This document shows positions 56,594 to 64,000 of a DNA stretch of 64,000 nucleotides, in pieces. A model generated the notes under the pieces. The model was not told the origin of the DNA. It worked only from the letters and a program-made list of their open reading frames with translations, and did no database searches. The first letter of the stretch is position 1. The number at the start of each line of letters is the position of its first letter. Source of the DNA: CAVSRC01 sp963798195. Its GTDB lineage: Bacteria > Pseudomonadota > Alphaproteobacteria > Rhizobiales > Kaistiaceae. Where the stretch lies: positions 1,488,001 through 1,552,000 of the forward strand of contig CAWCSF010000010.1 of assembly GCA_963798195.1 (NCBI GenBank), read 5' to 3'. Position numbers and translations under genes: made by a program.

Positions 56594-59500
56594 CGCCGAC
56601 CTCTTCTTCCGGCAGCAATTCGGATGCGTGCACCGCCATGATCACAGGTGTCTGCAGGGCGATGTACGCAAGTTCGGCGGAGCTGACCGCCGCATTGAGC
56701 GGCACATTTCGGTCGCTCTCCCACTGCGGATGCTTTTCCTGAACGTCCGGCGCCGTCGGTTCGATCAGCACCTGCGCCGGAATGGTGGACACCGAGACAT
56801 GCTTGCCATCCGCGAGCGCCGGAACCACGTCCGTCCAACTGAGGTCGTTCCAGACGTTGAGCGCGCCGTCACGCTCGATATCAAAGCCGAAGCGGGCATC
56901 GCCGGGTACCTCCTCAATGCGGAAAAACCAGCCCGGCTTGTCGTCGACACGATCGTCTCCGCGCGCTTGGACCGCGGTTAGATCGAAGCCGAAGAAATAG
57001 ATGTCGGGCGCAACGCGGGCCTCGTAAAGCGGCGTCATCGGCACGGAGGCCTCATCGAAGCGGCGCTCCTTGGCCTTGTCTGGCGTCGGATCGCTGGCGC
57101 TCTTCGGCTGCCACTTCGCCTTTTGCGCCGTGACGATGGTGTTCGGATATTTCTTGAGGAGTTCGCCGCGGATGACGAGGACCAGTTCCTCCTCGTTCTC
57201 CCTGCCCGCCTCGCGATTGTCATGGTCGCCGAGGTCGGAGCTGCGTCCCCATTTGTGGATCGGCGGGATATCCTTCAGCGCCTCGCGCGCCGCGGCTTGA
57301 TTGGCAGCCGCCACGATCTGCGTGCGGACGTCCCAGAACTGGCGGAAGTAGCTGCCGCGCTGATCGGTCGGATATTCACGCCACAAAAGCTCGCGGGCAA
57401 ATTCGTGGTTGAGGCCGACCATGTACGCCTCGATGAAGCGCTGGTTGGTCTCCAGCAGCGTTACGCTGTCCGGCTCTACGAGATTGAGATTGGGCACGAA
57501 AAGGTCGTCGCCGGCATCAACCAACGGCTTGTACATCGGGAGATCGATCTCCGGGTATGCCATCGCCTCGACGAAGTCCTCGCCGATCTGCTCCCGGATA
57601 CGCGGCGGGATCGTGACGCCGTTGAACACCCACCGCGGCACGGTCAGAGCCGGGTCAGTGCCGATGATCAGGTCGTCACTGACCTTGCCGATATCGATCT
57701 TTACCGGCATGGGCACCCGGCCGAGCTTCTCGCTCTCCTGCACGAGGCGGTAGACATCACGCAAGCCGCGTTTGAAGCGCACGCCTTCTGCGCTGTCCGT
57801 CTCGCCCGTTGACACCTGCGGCACGGAAGCCGGCGCAAACACGTCGACCGGCGAAGTCAGCGTGAACCCTGAAGAGCCGGGCAGCGCATCGACCGATTCT
57901 GGCGTCTGGCCCTCCTCCTTCACTGAGTCCGAGACGGCAACCTGGTCCGCGGTTTGAAACGCTTTCGGCACGAGCGCCAACAGTGCGGCGATGATAGCGG
58001 CGGCGACTGCGGCTGCGGCTGCACCGGCAAGAAGATAAGCCAGAACAAGCAGGGCGAGCAGCAGGACGACCAGAAGGATGGCCATCGCCGGATGGGCACG
58101 AAGCCACCGGCCGATTTCGGCAAGAAGGTCCACCCCGGGACCTGTCGGCTTGATCGCGTCCGCTATGGCGTCAGGCGTCGGCAGGGCCGGCGGCGTGACC
58201 TTGGGCGGCGCTGCCGAGATCTCACCATCGTTAACCCGCGTGACGAGGTTTCCAGCATTGCGCGAGCCGGCGAAGCCCAGACGCTTAGCCAAGCGGCCAC
58301 CGGGCCTGAGCGCCCGTCGCATGGTGGTCGAGGTCGTGGCCAAGGCCAGCGGGCTGAGCTTCACCCGCTGACGGACCGTCAGACCTTCGCTCACCACGCG
58401 CGCCTGCACCGGCGCATAAAGCATGAGAACATTGTCGCGAGAGACGGCACTCACTGCCGCAATCTGCCGCTTGTGCCAGTAGCGTCCGGCTTCCTTGGCA
58501 ACCTGCGCCTGGCGGATGCGCCGGTTGGCCTCGAGCACGTCACCGATCTGCTCCCAGGCCGCGGCCATGTACTCCTCCTGGCCGTCCTGAATAACGCCGG
58601 TGCCGAGGCCGGCGGCGGAGCGCCAGCGGGGATCGAGGTTGAGATCGTGGACCCAGTTGGTGCGGTCGGTCCGGTCGGAACCGTCACGTTCGGTCAGCAA
58701 GCGGTCGGTCAGTGCGTGCCAGCGTCCGTAGATAGGCGGCGTGATCAGCGGATCGGGATCGTCGTTGATGTCGCCGTCGAGAAGCGGATTGCCGTTGGCG
58801 CCGGCACCGACGGACTGGTAGCTGTCGGCAAGATTGACGAAGGCCGCAAGTTCATTCTGGAAGCCCTGTGGATAGGGCGTCGCCCATTCGTCGAACTTCG
58901 TGAATTCGGCCTTTTCGGGCGTGCTGAGGGTCGCGAACGGCGCCTTGAGCGCGCCAGCCATGCGCAGCACGCCATTCAGTTCGGGCTTCTCGATCCCGCT
59001 GACATTCGGCGCCGGATCGCGGACATCCATGTCGCGATGACCGACGCGACTATCGACCACCTTCGGCTTCAGGAGGCGGACGAGATATTCGAAATCGCCG
59101 CGCGATCCAGTCCGGAAGAACCAGCGATAGTAATACGGAAAGCTCGCGCTGGCGGGACGATTTCCGTAGGTACCCCAAGCCGAGGACAGCGCCGTCAGGG
59201 CATTGGCCGCATCGTCGAAGAGCAGCTTCGGATCGATGCCGAGGCCGGCCAAGCGGCCGCTCTCGAAAGTCGGAACGAGAAAAGCGTGATAGGCGGTGTT
59301 CGGCGTGAGCTTTCGCGGGCACAGGATGCGCGAATAGGCATTGTCGGGATTTGTCGCGAGCGCGCTTTCGGCCGCCGCACCAACCGCGGCGCTATTCGTG
59401 GCAACCACATCGGTCGCCGACAACGCCTCGTTGAAATGGACGTGAGCCCAGGCCCACATTTCGTCGGCAGGCGGCATGACGTCGCCGAGTGCGGCGGTTA

Positions 59501-59933
59501 TCTCGACGAAGGGCAGCGGCTTGCCCGCGATGTTGCCGCCCTCCTTGAACTCGACCCCCTCTTCCAGGACGACCAGCGTCAGCCAGGGGAGCAAGCGCCG
59601 GCCGGTCGGCGCGGCAGGCGTGTAGCGCCAGGGCAAATCCTCGTCGTAGAACTCGATGGCGGCGAGATAATTCGGCTCGAAATTCGTTACCCAATTGCGC
59701 GGCTCGGTGCGCTGTACCGCATCGGCCTCGATGCCAACGATGTCGCCCGGGCCATAGAGTGCGACGGGGCGATTGACAGGCAGGATGGTCTGACCGCCGC
59801 CTTTTCTCGTACCCTCGATGTTCAGCGAAATGTCGATTGTCGCCCGCGTACCCGCGGCCACGCCGCCAATGCGATTGGCAATGCCCCGGCGCAGCCAAGG
59901 CAGAAAGGTATAGGTGCCGATCGGCTCGCTCAT
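56586..59933 (-). CDS. Uncharacterised 1115-residue protein with central hydrophobic hairpin
   Basis: The N-terminal ~200 residues are beta-rich (TYTFLPWLRRGIANRIGG, PVALYGPGDIVGIEADAVQR, RLLPWLTLVVLEEGVEF), reminiscent of an uncharacterised conserved domain. Around residues 612-657 lies an isolated pair of strongly hydrophobic helices (AMAILLVVLLLALLVLAYLL then AAVAAAIIAALLALV) separated by a Gly/Ala turn, in an otherwise soluble protein. The C-terminal third is mixed alpha/beta and ends YIALQTPVIMAVHASELLPEEE. Its ATG overlaps the stop of the DUF6603-like gene by 4 bases. Function unknown. The hairpin suggests membrane insertion without a cleaved signal. Confidence 0.75.
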   Translation of the reverse strand: MSEPIGTYTFLPWLRRGIANRIGGVAAGTRATIDISLNIEGTRKGGGQTILPVNRPVALYGPGDIVGIEADAVQRTEPRNWVTNFEPNYLAAIEFYDEDLPWRYTPAAPTGRRLLPWLTLVVLEEGVEFKEGGNIAGKPLPFVEITAALGDVMPPADEMWAWAHVHFNEALSATDVVATNSAAVGAAAESALATNPDNAYSRILCPRKLTPNTAYHAFLVPTFESGRLAGLGIDPKLLFDDAANALTALSSAWGTYGNRPASASFPYYYRWFFRTGSRGDFEYLVRLLKPKVVDSRVGHRDMDVRDPAPNVSGIEKPELNGVLRMAGALKAPFATLSTPEKAEFTKFDEWATPYPQGFQNELAAFVNLADSYQSVGAGANGNPLLDGDINDDPDPLITPPIYGRWHALTDRLLTERDGSDRTDRTNWVHDLNLDPRWRSAAGLGTGVIQDGQEEYMAAAWEQIGDVLEANRRIRQAQVAKEAGRYWHKRQIAAVSAVSRDNVLMLYAPVQARVVSEGLTVRQRVKLSPLALATTSTTMRRALRPGGRLAKRLGFAGSRNAGNLVTRVNDGEISAAPPKVTPPALPTPDAIADAIKPTGPGVDLLAEIGRWLRAHPAMAILLVVLLLALLVLAYLLAGAAAAAVAAAIIAALLALVPKAFQTADQVAVSDSVKEEGQTPESVDALPGSSGFTLTSPVDVFAPASVPQVSTGETDSAEGVRFKRGLRDVYRLVQESEKLGRVPMPVKIDIGKVSDDLIIGTDPALTVPRWVFNGVTIPPRIREQIGEDFVEAMAYPEIDLPMYKPLVDAGDDLFVPNLNLVEPDSVTLLETNQRFIEAYMVGLNHEFARELLWREYPTDQRGSYFRQFWDVRTQIVAAANQAAAREALKDIPPIHKWGRSSDLGDHDNREAGRENEEELVLVIRGELLKKYPNTIVTAQKAKWQPKSASDPTPDKAKERRFDEASVPMTPLYEARVAPDIYFFGFDLTAVQARGDDRVDDKPGWFFRIEEVPGDARFGFDIERDGALNVWNDLSWTDVVPALADGKHVSVSTIPAQVLIEPTAPDVQEKHPQWESDRNVPLNAAVSSAELAYIALQTPVIMAVHASELLPEEEVGDV

Positions 59934-62900
59934 GCCGCCAGCCTTGCCTCGGCTTCCGGGATGACGTGCAAGGTCTCTCGCGCCGCGGGGTTCTGCTTGA
60001 TCTGCGTGGCGAGAAAGTCCTGAGCTTTCGCCTGGCTGGTGAAACGCGTCTCGGTGGCGCCGATCGTATTGTCGGCCGCGGCCGCCACCACGAAGCCGGT
60101 CGGCATGGCGACAACCTTGTCGTCGAACGGCACCTTTGCGCGTTTGGAAGCGGCAGAATAACTCGAGCGCGCGGCCGAATTGCCCTTCAGGAGCTGAACG
60201 AAAAGGTCGAGCGCGACGGCAAAGAACTTGACCAGATGCTCCTTGTAGTTGGAGTCGATGATGATCAGCTCATGGAAGACCACCCGCTTTACCGCGTGCG
60301 ACGTCGCGACATTGCTGCCGTCGGCGGTCAGGTCGACGCCGGAATCCTGCGGCTCGAAGCTTGGAGAGGAGAGTTTCGTCGCCTCGTCGAGCGTACGGAA
60401 CTGGGCGGTCGCGAAGGGCTCGACCGGATCGTCGAGCCGGCGGACGCCGGGCGTGTTGACTGTCAGCCTAGCGCTCTCGATGTCGGAAAGCGTCTGATTT
60501 CCGACTTTCTGAATGATGAGATCGAGCGGCACAGCACGCTGGCTCACCCGCAAGACGCCGACCGGATGCAGGACCAACTCCTCAGACGATTCGATCTTGC
60601 GCAGCGACACGGACAGGCGCCCGCCCTTCGGCGGCAACGCGATCCAGTTTTCGCGCTTGTCGAATTCGGCGGCGAGGATTGGCATCGCCTCGATGTCAGG
60701 CAACGTCGTGTTGGCGCTGTCGCCCCAGGTGTGGCTGAAGGGAATGTCAATGTCCCAGAAGAGCAGCGATATCGAGCCCTCGCCCTCAACGTGCCACGGG
60801 GACGTTCCCTCCAGCTCGCCACGGACGCGCACGCTGAAGACGCCGGCGCCGAAGACCTTCACCGAGACCGAGGCCGAGAAGGTTATGTTGAAATAGAACG
60901 GCGAGAACTGAAACAGTGCGTCGAAGCCGATGTGACCCTCAAGGCTGAACGCGCTCAACCCGAAGAAGAGATCGACGCTCGCACCAAACTGGGCAGTGTT
61001 GGAGGTTACAGCGAAGTAGCCGTTGACGCGGATGCGGGCGAAAGGCTCATCAAGTATCGAAATCGAGATGCGGTCGGGACTGGGAAACGGCAGCGGCGGG
61101 GGCTTGAAGGCGGGATGAAAGCCGCCGACGCTTATAACGAATTCCGCGTCATCGCCCCAGGCAATGAGCAGGCCCATGTCTCCGCCAAGCGGAATGAAGA
61201 GGACGCGGCTCTCGTAAAGCGAAGCGAAGAACCAGAGTCGCTGCTTGTCAACCTCCAGCGCGCCGATGAAATTGACCTGAAGCACGAGAAGCGCCGCGTC
61301 CTCGTCGGGCAGTGCGACCTTGAGGACGCCGAGGATGGCGATGTTCCCCGGCGGTATCTCGATGATGATGCCGATCGAAACACTGACGAGGGTTGGCGTC
61401 CCCCACCCGAGCTTCGCCATCGGGCCGACGAGGAACGTGTCGGCCTCCGGCGGGAAGAATCGACGCAAGTCGGAGATGATCTGCGGCGCGTTGGCGATCA
61501 CGTCGTGGGGGAACATGACGCTTTCGATCGAACCGTTCTTGACGCCGGCCGCCAGCTCCTCAAGCTTCATGGTGCGGTTCAGGCCGAGCAAGCCGCCGAC
61601 GGCGTTCAGGGTGAAGCCGAAGCCGAGCTGCAGCGGCGTGCCGAACTCCGCCGTGATGATGATCAGCAGCGAAAAGCCCTTGGAGCCATCCGGCATCTTT
61701 GTGTTGATAAGGCCGATCGCCTTCAGCGACAGGAATTCTGCAAAGGTGAGTTCGAGCGCCCCGGCGTATTCGCCCTTGTCGAAATCCAGATAGAGGAAGC
61801 CACCGCCCCGCACGACGCCGGCATCCAGTGCTAGTCCAACCCCTGTCGGCGGTTTGAATCCAAGCTTGAGGTCAATCGGGCCGTATTTCGCGTCGGCGCC
61901 GGAGACGAACGACAGGTCAAGCTGAACGCCCATGCGCTCGACGGAAGCCGTCAGCGGGCCAAGCTGCCCCTTGATGCCGGCCGATGTCTCCAGCGTCAGC
62001 GAACCGTTGTCGTTGATCCGCAACATCAGGAAGAGCGTCTCAAAATCCACGAAGCCCAAGCTCTGGTGCATCGGGATTGCGATCTCGAGCCCACCGGCCG
62101 CTTTGACCACGAGGCCTTCGCTCAGTCGGTATTCGAGGCCTATGTCGAAACGGCCTTCTATATTCGCACCGGCAAGAAGCGAGCCGAGAAAGCCGTCCGC
62201 GCCCTCGCTTCCGAGCTTCAGGACCAAGCCCTTCAAGTCGGAGAAGGCGCGCGGCTCGATCTCGATTCCGGAAGCCGTTCCTGCGCCGATCACGATGCCT
62301 ACTCCGACGCCGACGTCGTCGGCGGCGAGGCTGACCAGGCTGTTGCCGCCGACGATCGTGAACGGTCGCGCGGTTTGGTTGCGATTGACCGCGAAGGACA
62401 GATCCCCCGAGACGGAGGCGGCTTTTGGCGTGGCGCTGACGGCGAACGGCGGCCTCAGTCTTCCGATGACGCCACCTTCGAAGGCAAGCGTCGATTCCAG
62501 CGCCGCGCCCCAATTAGCGTTGAAGGCGGCACGCCCCGTGAGGGTCTTCGACATGTTGGCTGTAATGTCGAGCATCAGCCCGGGTGGATTGACCGAACTG
62601 TCCCGGCTCCAACGGAACGGCCCCTTCTCGATGAAGGCGTCCGCGCCGACCCGGCCGAGCTGGAACGAAGCTTCTCGATGGAAGAAATCGGCAGCCGCAC
62701 GAAAGAAGTTGAAAGGATCGAACGCCGACGTTCCCCAGCCGAACACGTTGCCGAAATGCGCTACCGGATCGGTGATCAGGTCCTTGAAGCGTTCAAGGTG
62801 CAGCGCCTTCACGACGTATGGGCGGCTCAGCGGGTCGGCGGGGTTGGCATTCACCGCTTCCCAGTCGATCAGGCCAAGCAGCTTCAGCAGGTAGGCAAGA

Positions 62901-63343
62901 CGAGGCCCCTTAAGTTCCAGGACCGAGATGACGAGGTAGTCGATCATCTTGCGCGCCATGTCGCCCACGAAATTCTGGACGGACAGGCGCTCGGCCGGAT
63001 CGGCAATGGTCGGCGCTAGAGCCTGCACGCGCGAAACCAATGCATTGGCCGAATCGAAATACTCAAAGAGGCCGTCGCCAAGCTGCAAAAGGGCAGCGAT
63101 AAGCTCGCCCTCGTCTCCGGACGCGAGCGCTGCATCAAGGGAATCCGCTGCCGCGGTGATCTGCCCGCTGGAATCCGCGAGGGCGGCGCCCGCCGCCTGC
63201 ACCGTTGGATTGGCGGCAATCGCATCCGGAATTCGAAGCCCGAGGCCATCGGTGTTGAGTTCTGATGCGAACGCACCGGTAGCTCCGAGCGCGCGCGCCA
63301 GCCAGACGCCCAAACTGACGATGTAGACTTCCTCCCCGGCCAT
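59930..63343 (-). CDS. Uncharacterised 1137-residue beta-rich protein (possible DUF6603)
   Basis: Starts at ATG 63343 behind a good ribosome site (GAGGAAAG). Residues 1-200 are helical. From ~270 to ~860 the chain is a long series of short amphipathic strands (GRFDIGLEYRLSEGLVVKAAGG, FGASVDLFFGLSAFSLEGHI, PFYFNITFSASVSVKVFGAG) with Pro-rich turns (FKPPPLPFPSPDRISISI) and a WDIDIPFSHTWG end. I think this is the domain now called DUF6603, but that is from memory. Such alternation fits a beta-solenoid or lipid-binding beta-sheet tube. No Sec signal. It lies 34 bases after the S8 protease gene. Confidence 0.75.
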   Translation of the reverse strand: MAGEEVYIVSLGVWLARALGATGAFASELNTDGLGLRIPDAIAANPTVQAAGAALADSSGQITAAADSLDAALASGDEGELIAALLQLGDGLFEYFDSANALVSRVQALAPTIADPAERLSVQNFVGDMARKMIDYLVISVLELKGPRLAYLLKLLGLIDWEAVNANPADPLSRPYVVKALHLERFKDLITDPVAHFGNVFGWGTSAFDPFNFFRAAADFFHREASFQLGRVGADAFIEKGPFRWSRDSSVNPPGLMLDITANMSKTLTGRAAFNANWGAALESTLAFEGGVIGRLRPPFAVSATPKAASVSGDLSFAVNRNQTARPFTIVGGNSLVSLAADDVGVGVGIVIGAGTASGIEIEPRAFSDLKGLVLKLGSEGADGFLGSLLAGANIEGRFDIGLEYRLSEGLVVKAAGGLEIAIPMHQSLGFVDFETLFLMLRINDNGSLTLETSAGIKGQLGPLTASVERMGVQLDLSFVSGADAKYGPIDLKLGFKPPTGVGLALDAGVVRGGGFLYLDFDKGEYAGALELTFAEFLSLKAIGLINTKMPDGSKGFSLLIIITAEFGTPLQLGFGFTLNAVGGLLGLNRTMKLEELAAGVKNGSIESVMFPHDVIANAPQIISDLRRFFPPEADTFLVGPMAKLGWGTPTLVSVSIGIIIEIPPGNIAILGVLKVALPDEDAALLVLQVNFIGALEVDKQRLWFFASLYESRVLFIPLGGDMGLLIAWGDDAEFVISVGGFHPAFKPPPLPFPSPDRISISILDEPFARIRVNGYFAVTSNTAQFGASVDLFFGLSAFSLEGHIGFDALFQFSPFYFNITFSASVSVKVFGAGVFSVRVRGELEGTSPWHVEGEGSISLLFWDIDIPFSHTWGDSANTTLPDIEAMPILAAEFDKRENWIALPPKGGRLSVSLRKIESSEELVLHPVGVLRVSQRAVPLDLIIQKVGNQTLSDIESARLTVNTPGVRRLDDPVEPFATAQFRTLDEATKLSSPSFEPQDSGVDLTADGSNVATSHAVKRVVFHELIIIDSNYKEHLVKFFAVALDLFVQLLKGNSAARSSYSAASKRAKVPFDDKVVAMPTGFVVAAAADNTIGATETRFTSQAKAQDFLATQIKQNPAARETLHVIPEAEARLAA

Positions 63344-63377
63344 GCTTTCCTCGCCCCCAACGGATTAGTTCAGTTCG

Positions 63378-64000
63378 TCATGCGCCCGCGTGGCTTTTCA
63401 CCGCGTCAACCATCCCGGCGCCATATGCATTCCGGTAATCAGGGTCGGCAGGCAAAGGCCCTGCGCCGTCGCGAGAATTGCCAGGCGACAAAAACACGCG
63501 CCGTACGTCGTCGACGGACAGATCCTTGTTCTTTTCGAGCATCAGCGCGACGACACCCGCGACAGCCGGCGCCGACATGCTCGTGCCGTTGAATACATCA
63601 AAGCGATTTCCTTCCTGAAAGGCGTAGTCGAGAAGGTGAACAAGCAGGTGATCGGAGTCCTTGCTGAGAGCCGCGTTGATGTTGACGCCGGGGGCAGCAA
63701 CATCGGGCTTGTCGAAGAGCGGCCCAAGCGGCGGATTGGAATAATCGCGCACGGGGCCGCGGGACGAAAACGAGGCGATGGCATGAAAGGCGGCGGCGCC
63801 GCTCACAAGGTTGGCGTCGTCGTAAGCAGCTACTGCGATGATGTTTCTGGCGCATGAGTCCCCGTCCAGGGTGCTTGCCCCCGTAACGTCTATGGGCGTG
63901 ATCGGCGTCGGCGAGCCGGCGATGATCTCCGGCGGAGGCAGGACGCTCGCATCGCTATACTGGTTTGGGATTTGGAATCCATATCCGTCCTGCTGTTCGC
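63378..64000 (-). CDS. Subtilisin-like S8 peptidase, C-terminal part (cut by window end)
   Basis: The minus frame is open to the last base, giving ~207 C-terminal residues. They include CARNIIAVAAYDDANL, the strand IASFSSRGPVRDY, the oxyanion-side DKPDVAAPGVNINAA, and the catalytic serine motif NGTSMSAPAVAGVVALML, then a final helix and YGAGMVDA. The Asp and His of the triad lie beyond the window. It is the most upstream visible gene of the giant-protein operon and may process one or more of its products. Confidence 0.88.
   Translation of the reverse strand, partial: EQQDGYGFQIPNQYSDASVLPPPEIIAGSPTPITPIDVTGASTLDGDSCARNIIAVAAYDDANLVSGAAAFHAIASFSSRGPVRDYSNPPLGPLFDKPDVAAPGVNINAALSKDSDHLLVHLLDYAFQEGNRFDVFNGTSMSAPAVAGVVALMLEKNKDLSVDDVRRVFLSPGNSRDGAGPLPADPDYRNAYGAGMVDAVKSHAGA

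Noticed and set aside
57954..60023. 689-codon plus-strand frame in the giant-protein operon
   Set aside because: The minus strand has tight start/stop junctions and plausible hydrophobic patterns; the plus frame is Arg/Gly/Asp-rich shadow.
49108..64000. Prophage or contractile injection system
   Set aside because: No sheath, tube, baseplate, LysM spike, portal, terminase or AAA-ATPase motif was seen in the visible genes, so such a label is not supported.

Overview
The window is GC-rich and densely coded, and looks like the chromosome of an alphaproteobacterium of the order Hyphomicrobiales (Rhizobiales). The evidence is a Growth Pole Ring (GPR)-like giant coiled-coil protein next to an Hpt-domain gene, the rhizobial gene order aroQ-accB-accC-aat-DUF2155, and a pca operon of protocatechuate genes led by an IclR-type regulator. 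No rRNA, tRNA, IS element, CRISPR array or prophage core gene was recognised.

Layout. 1-3.2 kb: 3' part of an RND-type exporter, a small exported protein, an alpha/beta hydrolase, a methyltransferase remnant and a RibD-C/DHFR-like reductase. 3.2-5.2 kb: ferredoxin-NADP reductase, 2Fe-2S ferredoxin and an Hpt protein. 5.2-5.9 kb: 700 bases without a clear gene. 5.9-10.8 kb: the GPR-like polar growth protein, built on at least 74 uninterrupted 11-residue repeats. 10.8-15.0 kb: a minus-strand operon of glycosyltransferase, serine/threonine dehydratase, phosphotriesterase-like hydrolase and MFS transporter. 15.0-26.9 kb: housekeeping and catabolic genes (LysE exporter, SDR, FAH-family hydrolase, APH-like kinase, thiD, EamA exporter, GT8 transferase, a frameshifted CoxL-type molybdenum hydroxylase, pgi, aminotransferase). 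27.1-32.9 kb: M48 protease, DsbA-like protein, aroQ, accBC, aat and, antisense, a DUF2155 protein. 33.0-34.5 kb: glpD.

34.6-41.1 kb is a protocatechuate/beta-ketoadipate locus: pcaR divergent from pcaB-pcaDC-pcaI-pcaJ-(pcaF)-pcaH-pcaG. As read, it is damaged. pcaF is reduced to a 31-codon remnant joining its first codons to what look like its last, and pcaH carries two single-base insertions. A palindrome with an extra half-site between pcaR and pcaB is a strong operator candidate. A VOC protein and a ribose-type (CUT2) ABC transporter follow, separated by a clear bidirectional terminator. At 45.5-48.8 kb lies a type I-secreted-type RTX protein with an N-terminal parallel beta-helix, also broken by one inserted base.

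49.1-64.0 kb is the least explained region: one minus-strand operon running from a subtilisin-like S8 protease (cut by the window edge) through four giant uncharacterised proteins of 1137, 1115, 1872 and 624 residues. Their junctions overlap by 4, 8 and 8 bases, which suggests a co-translated complex. None has a recognisable secretion signal. The 1115-residue protein has an isolated hydrophobic hairpin in its middle. This is the best candidate in the window for an undescribed multi-protein system.

The window contains four apparent single-base insertions (CoxL-type gene, pcaH twice, RTX gene). They may be true pseudogenes or consensus errors, and the distinction matters for reading the pca locus.
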